Shown piece after piece: positions 60,802 to 64,000 of a DNA stretch of 64,000 nt. How positions within the stretch are numbered: the stretch's first letter is position 1; each line of letters opens with the position of its first letter. Under the pieces are notes generated by a model, which ran no database searches, was not told the origin of the DNA, and was given only the letters and a program-made list of their open reading frames with translations. This DNA is from a virus, in IMG/VR virus record IMGVR_UViG_3300046461_000454, positions 1-64,000 of that record. The stretch is one strand, 5' to 3'. Made by a program: the position numbers and the translations under genes.

Positions 60802-61188
60802 ATGGCTGCCAAAAAGACAACTCTCTCTAACGCGCTGCTCAATGCTGTTTTGACGGGCGCCGCCTATACGTCTCCTTCGGCGCGCTACATTGCGCTTTTC
60901 ACTACGGCGCCGGACGCTGGTGCCGGTGGCACTGAGGTAACGGGCGGAGCCTATGTTCGCGTAGCCGTTACGTTCTCAGCTGCGGCGGCAGGTTCCACAG
61001 CTAACACTGCTGCTGTGACTTTCCCTGTTGCTACCGCTTCATGGGGCACGGTTGAGGCGGTCGCGATTTGCGATGCGCTCACTGCTGGCAATCAACTCTA
61101 CTATGGCGACCTCGGAACTGAGAAGCTTGTCGACATTGGGGATCAGCTGAACTTTGCCGTAGGCGCGATCACCGTTACAGAGAGCTGA
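60802..61188 (+). CDS. Virion-like protein, paralog A
   Basis: The 128-residue protein begins with a short Lys/Thr-rich stretch, then LLNAVLTGAAY and RYIALFTTAPDAGAGGTEV, and ends LNFAVGAITVTES. The protein at 62441-62824 shares this layout (LNAALRGIPF, YVALYTVAPGVDSAGTEV, ILYIGNL). This domain occurs in many phage fibre-associated proteins. A 122-base region before it may hold a promoter, but none is clear. Confidence 0.7.
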   Translation: MAAKKTTLSNALLNAVLTGAAYTSPSARYIALFTTAPDAGAGGTEVTGGAYVRVAVTFSAAAAGSTANTAAVTFPVATASWGTVEAVAICDALTAGNQLYYGDLGTEKLVDIGDQLNFAVGAITVTES

Positions 61189-61273
61189 TTCTCGGTGACC
61201 CGCAGGTCCCGAGTTATCTGTGGGCCTAACTGGTCATAGGTGCATCAGAGTTCGACTCTTTTCGGGGGTGATG

Positions 61274-61858
61274 ATGGCTACTATAGAGGGCACGGTCGCT
61301 ATAGATGGTGACTCGACATGGTCAGCAGTTGGGGGGTTCCTATTCGATGAGACCTCCTTTCTGCTCGGCGGATCTGGATGGATTGCCACTGTCATCCGCA
61401 AGTCTGCTGCGGCGCCATCGGCTCTGGTAGGTAACTCCGACCTGGCCTCTAATGCCGTACGCATCGTTCCGGCAGGTGTTTCTATGCCTGGCCTTGCTGG
61501 TGCTTCTTCAAGTTCATCGGCGAAGTATGCTGCCGTGGCAGCATTGCTCGGCGAATCCGCCGTGCCTGCGAATGCAAGACGCTTGGTTCCGATTACGGCT
61601 TCCATAGCTGGCGCTGCGCTATTCGCCGCGACTTCAGAGTCCGACATGAACGCTATTGTGGCCATCGCCACCAACTCAGCGCTCATCGTCGACCCCACTA
61701 AAGTGACGGTGCCCAACCTTAGCCGTGGCCATCAGGTCCCGTCGACGGCTCCGCCGCCCACGATTCCTACGCTCAGGATCGTGCCTCCGGCTCCCCCGCC
61801 ACCGTCCTATTCAGTGACGCCTGCAGCAAATCGAAACAGACGCAGAGAGGAACGCTAA
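61274..61858 (+). CDS. Hypothetical virion-like protein
   Basis: I chose ATG 61274, next to GGGGGTG; ATG 61271 or GTG 61220 are other starts. The 194-residue protein is Ala/Ser-rich with alternating strand and turn stretches (SALVGNSDLASNAVRIVP) and a Pro-rich C-terminus ending in a basic NRNRRREER. No known family. It lies between paralogs A and B. Confidence 0.6.
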   Translation: MATIEGTVAIDGDSTWSAVGGFLFDETSFLLGGSGWIATVIRKSAAAPSALVGNSDLASNAVRIVPAGVSMPGLAGASSSSSAKYAAVAALLGESAVPANARRLVPITASIAGAALFAATSESDMNAIVAIATNSALIVDPTKVTVPNLSRGHQVPSTAPPPTIPTLRIVPPAPPPPSYSVTPAANRNRRREER

Positions 61859-62025
61859 TGCCGCTCATCAATGTCGAGACTCATATCACCGGGTCCGCCG
61901 AAACACAGGCCGCGATTGTCCGACAAGTTAGTGTCGCGGCTGTAATGCGCGGCTCGTCTGCCAATGCCCCGGTTCGTCGCCCGACGCCCGAGCCTAGGCC
62001 GGAGCCACGCAAGCAAGGAGCCTGA
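61858..62025 (+). CDS. 55-residue small protein, overlapped at both ends
   Basis: ATG 61858 overlaps the preceding TAA and TGA 62023-62025 overlaps the next ATG. The 55-residue product begins MPLINVETHI and ends Pro/Arg-rich (PTPEPRPEPRKQGA). The tight fit between neighbours supports it as a real gene. It is rich in Ala and Val in the middle. Function unknown. Confidence 0.55.
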   Translation: MPLINVETHITGSAETQAAIVRQVSVAAVMRGSSANAPVRRPTPEPRPEPRKQGA

Positions 62026-62438
62026 TGGCAACTACACGCGGCAGAATCGTTCAGGCCAATCAGGTCGTACTGGACCAGGTCGACTTCTTCGCGCCTGACG
62101 GGTTTACGCGAGTGCAGGGGCTCGTTCCTGGGGTGTTAGTCTCGCAGGTCTTTTTCAACAACACGATCCAGCCGTGGCCGTTGGTCTCGGGGACAGCGGT
62201 CACCGATGCTCAGGTGACGGCGGGCCGCATCTATTTCAACGAGATCACGGGGCATCCTGGCTTCTATAGCGTTCGCTTTCGGCCAGATGCCCTCGGATAC
62301 TGGCGCAACCTACTCACGTACCCAGCCGGCCAGCAGATCTCCGCTCAAGATTTCGACGTAGTGCAATCTGCACCTGCGATGGAGTCCGGTCTCTCTGCTT
62401 CATTTATCAAGCCTCCTGGAAGTGGGGGTTGCTGCTAG
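62025..62438 (+). CDS. Virion-like beta-rich protein
   Basis: The 137-residue protein has regular strand patterns (VQGLVPGVLVSQVFFNNTIQPW, then GRIYFNEITGHPGFYSVRFRP) and a C-terminal Gly/Cys tail. I recall similar proteins in large phages near fibre genes, but I cannot give a function. It overlaps the upstream stop and precedes paralog B. Confidence 0.65.
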   Translation: MATTRGRIVQANQVVLDQVDFFAPDGFTRVQGLVPGVLVSQVFFNNTIQPWPLVSGTAVTDAQVTAGRIYFNEITGHPGFYSVRFRPDALGYWRNLLTYPAGQQISAQDFDVVQSAPAMESGLSASFIKPPGSGGCC

Positions 62439-62440
62439 CT

Positions 62441-62824
62441 ATGCCTAAGTCGATCTATCTTGACAATAATTTCTTGAACGCGGCGCTTCGTGGCATCCCG
62501 TTCGTGCCGCCACCGGCAGTTTATGTGGCGCTCTACACGGTAGCCCCTGGTGTCGACAGCGCTGGCACCGAGGTTGCGGGCGGCGGCTATTTTCGCCAGC
62601 TCGTAACGTTCACGGAGCCGGTGAACGGCCAAGTTGTAAGTGCCGTTGAGGTGTTGTTCCCCGTAGCTCAAGCGCTTTGGGGTTCGATTGTCGCGTTTGC
62701 CTTCATAGACGCGAGCTCGGGTGGCAACATCCTGTACATCGGCAACTTGAGTGCGCCGAAGTTGGTGGATGTGTCGGACCAGGTCCGTATGCCAGCCGGG
62801 CAGCTGATTTGCATCGAAGGGTAG
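62441..62824 (+). CDS. Virion-like protein, paralog B
   Basis: ATG 62441 was chosen over TTG 62429. The 127-residue protein shares with the product at 60802 the sequence pattern LNAALRGIPF, YVALYTVAP, AGTEVAGGGYFRQLVTF, and LYIGNLSAPKLVDVSDQ. The two copies are separated by three unrelated genes. It is probably a small fibre-associated or decoration protein. Confidence 0.7.
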   Translation: MPKSIYLDNNFLNAALRGIPFVPPPAVYVALYTVAPGVDSAGTEVAGGGYFRQLVTFTEPVNGQVVSAVEVLFPVAQALWGSIVAFAFIDASSGGNILYIGNLSAPKLVDVSDQVRMPAGQLICIEG

Positions 62825-62872
62825 AGCGCCGCTTGCGTTTGCCCGTTGAAAATAGATGAAGGAGAGATAGAT

Positions 62873-63142
62873 ATGTTAGCCGTTGAAGTTGTAACGATAG
62901 TGGTGTCGATCCTTCTGTTGCTGAGTCGGTTCCTGCACGTCGCTCGGCCTGTGTGGAGCCACGTTCCGAAGCTAGTCGCTATACTGCTTCCCGCGGCCGT
63001 TGCTATTGTACCGCATACTGTGTGGTTGTACTTCCAGACCGACCCAGTGAATGACCTATTGTACTATGTGGTTTTCGGCCTGGCACTCACATCCCTAAGT
63101 GTACTTCCTGAGTTTGATGATGACGAAAAGTCCGGCGAGTAG
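62873..63142 (+). CDS. Small membrane protein, weak holin candidate
   Basis: ATG 62873 has GGAGA 7 bases upstream; ATG 62846 is less likely. The 89-residue protein has three likely membrane segments: VVTIVVSILLLLSRFLHVA, LVAILLPAAVAIVPHTVW and LLYYVVFGLALTSLSVL, then a charged tail (EFDDDEKSGE). Three segments and small size fit class I holins, but no endolysin is adjacent. It could also be a superinfection-exclusion or unrelated membrane protein. Confidence 0.5.
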   Translation: MLAVEVVTIVVSILLLLSRFLHVARPVWSHVPKLVAILLPAAVAIVPHTVWLYFQTDPVNDLLYYVVFGLALTSLSVLPEFDDDEKSGE

Positions 63143-63173
63143 CAGCACATCACCGCGTAGTTGACGCGTTGGG

Positions 63174-63211
63174 TCATCTCGGGGGCGTGGTTTCCCGGGA
63201 TGATTTTGTTT
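63174..63211 (+). terminator. Intrinsic terminator after the small membrane protein
   Basis: TCATCTCGGG (63174-63183) pairs with CCCGGGATGA (63194-63203) with one T-G wobble, around a 10-base loop, and is followed by TTTTGTTT. This is a strong Rho-independent terminator on the + strand. Confidence 0.85.
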
Positions 63212-63228
63212 GAAGCGTGGATTAGGCG

Positions 63229-64000
63229 ATGGACCTCATCATTGACGTAGTCGGGACCGTGGTTGGAGCGGGGGAGCCGTCGGGTTCGCTGGCGGTGACG
63301 TTTGGCTTTGCCGGTTTGACTGGCGGCCAAGGCGCGCTAGGCGGGACGGCGCAGATAGACCCTGTGGTCACTCACACGTTCGAGGGTGTTGGAAGCCTCG
63401 CTGCGTCCCCTGTGAGCGTCTTCAATCTGTCCGGGCTCACTCGCGGCTCTGCGACCGTGGTCGAGCTGCCAATCCCAGGCGTCGAGGGAATCGCGACGGG
63501 CTCAGGTGATGCGAGCGTTGTCATCTCCAGGGGCATCGTCATCGGCGGCTACGCCATCGGCTCGAGCTCGGCGGTTCTTTCGGAACCGGAGCCAGTCTAT
63601 GGGCTCGCGGTTGTCACGGGGTTCATGGAAGTGATCTGTGTCCCGTACTCGATTTGTCGGACGCCCCTGGTCAAACAGAGCTTCCGGTGGGGCCATCAGT
63701 TCGGAATGGGGGACCTCACGATTTGCGTGACCGGCAAGGGCGGCAATCCCGTGGGGCCGGTCTGCATCAGCTACACGCTGTATCAGATTCAGCAGGGGTG
63801 CCAGCCTAAGCAAGTGGGGCCGTCCGGACGCAAGCCGGGCAACAGCAGCCTCGGTTGCTACTACGCAACCGGAACGGCGGGGGAGTGCGGCCAGCCGGGG
63901 TTGTGGGTGATTCGATGGAACTATCAAATATCCTTTGGTGCTAGCCCCATAGAGAAGGATTGCTACTTCTACGTGTTCGACTCGGTGTTGTGCCCTGTGC
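63229..64000 (+). CDS. Structural protein, truncated by the window end
   Basis: ATG 63229 opens a frame that stays open to the last base (257 residues seen). The N-terminal part is Gly/Ala/Val-rich, with FGFAGLTGG and strand repeats. From about residue 140 comes a domain with FRWGHQFGMGDLTICVTG, GNPVGPVCISYTLYQ and CYYATGTAGECGQPGLW, which I recognise as recurring in structural proteins of large phages. The C-terminus is outside the window. Role unknown but probably virion-associated. Confidence 0.7.
   Translation, partial: MDLIIDVVGTVVGAGEPSGSLAVTFGFAGLTGGQGALGGTAQIDPVVTHTFEGVGSLAASPVSVFNLSGLTRGSATVVELPIPGVEGIATGSGDASVVISRGIVIGGYAIGSSSAVLSEPEPVYGLAVVTGFMEVICVPYSICRTPLVKQSFRWGHQFGMGDLTICVTGKGGNPVGPVCISYTLYQIQQGCQPKQVGPSGRKPGNSSLGCYYATGTAGECGQPGLWVIRWNYQISFGASPIEKDCYFYVFDSVLCPV

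Overview
The window is a stretch of a large tailed double-stranded DNA phage genome (Caudoviricetes). Every gene I can support lies on the + strand, genes are tightly packed (many ATGA or TGATG stop/start overlaps), and base composition is uniformly GC-rich. No bacterial housekeeping genes, rRNA, recognisable tRNA, CRISPR array or insertion sequence was seen. The head genes (large terminase, portal, protease, scaffold-like protein, HK97-type capsid protein) and the long run of structural genes resemble large myovirus-type or jumbo phages. The host cannot be named from the sequence.

Bases 1-14.8 kb form a DNA-metabolism block: a gp32-like single-strand binding protein, a RuvC-type resolvase, RecA, an SbcC/Rad50-type ATPase split into two separate genes, an Mre11/SbcD-type nuclease, a Cas4-like PD-(D/E)XK nuclease with an Fe-S cysteine set, a sliding clamp, a TOPRIM primase, a DnaX-like clamp loader, a protein joining a NusG-like N-terminus to a flap endonuclease (FEN), and a sigma-region-4-like protein. 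Together they could bind single-stranded DNA, resect ends, exchange strands, resolve junctions, load a clamp and process primers. No DNA polymerase or replicative helicase lies in the window, so those must be elsewhere in the genome.

Bases 14.8-36 kb are the head and packaging region: a BACON/Ig-like protein, several uncharacterised virion-like proteins (one with three cysteine-rich modules), the large terminase, a tandem triplet of paralogous genes, portal, a 1107-residue low-complexity protein, prohead protease, an acidic Gln-rich scaffold candidate, a probable decoration protein and the major capsid protein. The capsid gene is followed by a strong intrinsic terminator.

Bases 36-42 kb hold small accessory genes (a HAD-type phosphatase, a SWIM zinc-finger protein, an FmdB-like zinc ribbon, a protein with a 3 x 42-residue repeat). 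Bases 42-64 kb hold a large set of fibre or adhesin-like genes with many internal repeats, a patatin-like phospholipase, a small three-helix membrane protein that is a weak holin candidate, and a last structural gene that runs off the window end. Tail sheath, tube, tape measure and baseplate genes were not recognised.

The observations most worth following are the NusG-FEN fusion, the Rad50 homologue split after its zinc-hook motif with the clamp and nuclease genes between the halves, the three-module cysteine protein, a probable catalytically dead phage metallopeptidase, and the shared repeat blocks in the two giant fibre genes.
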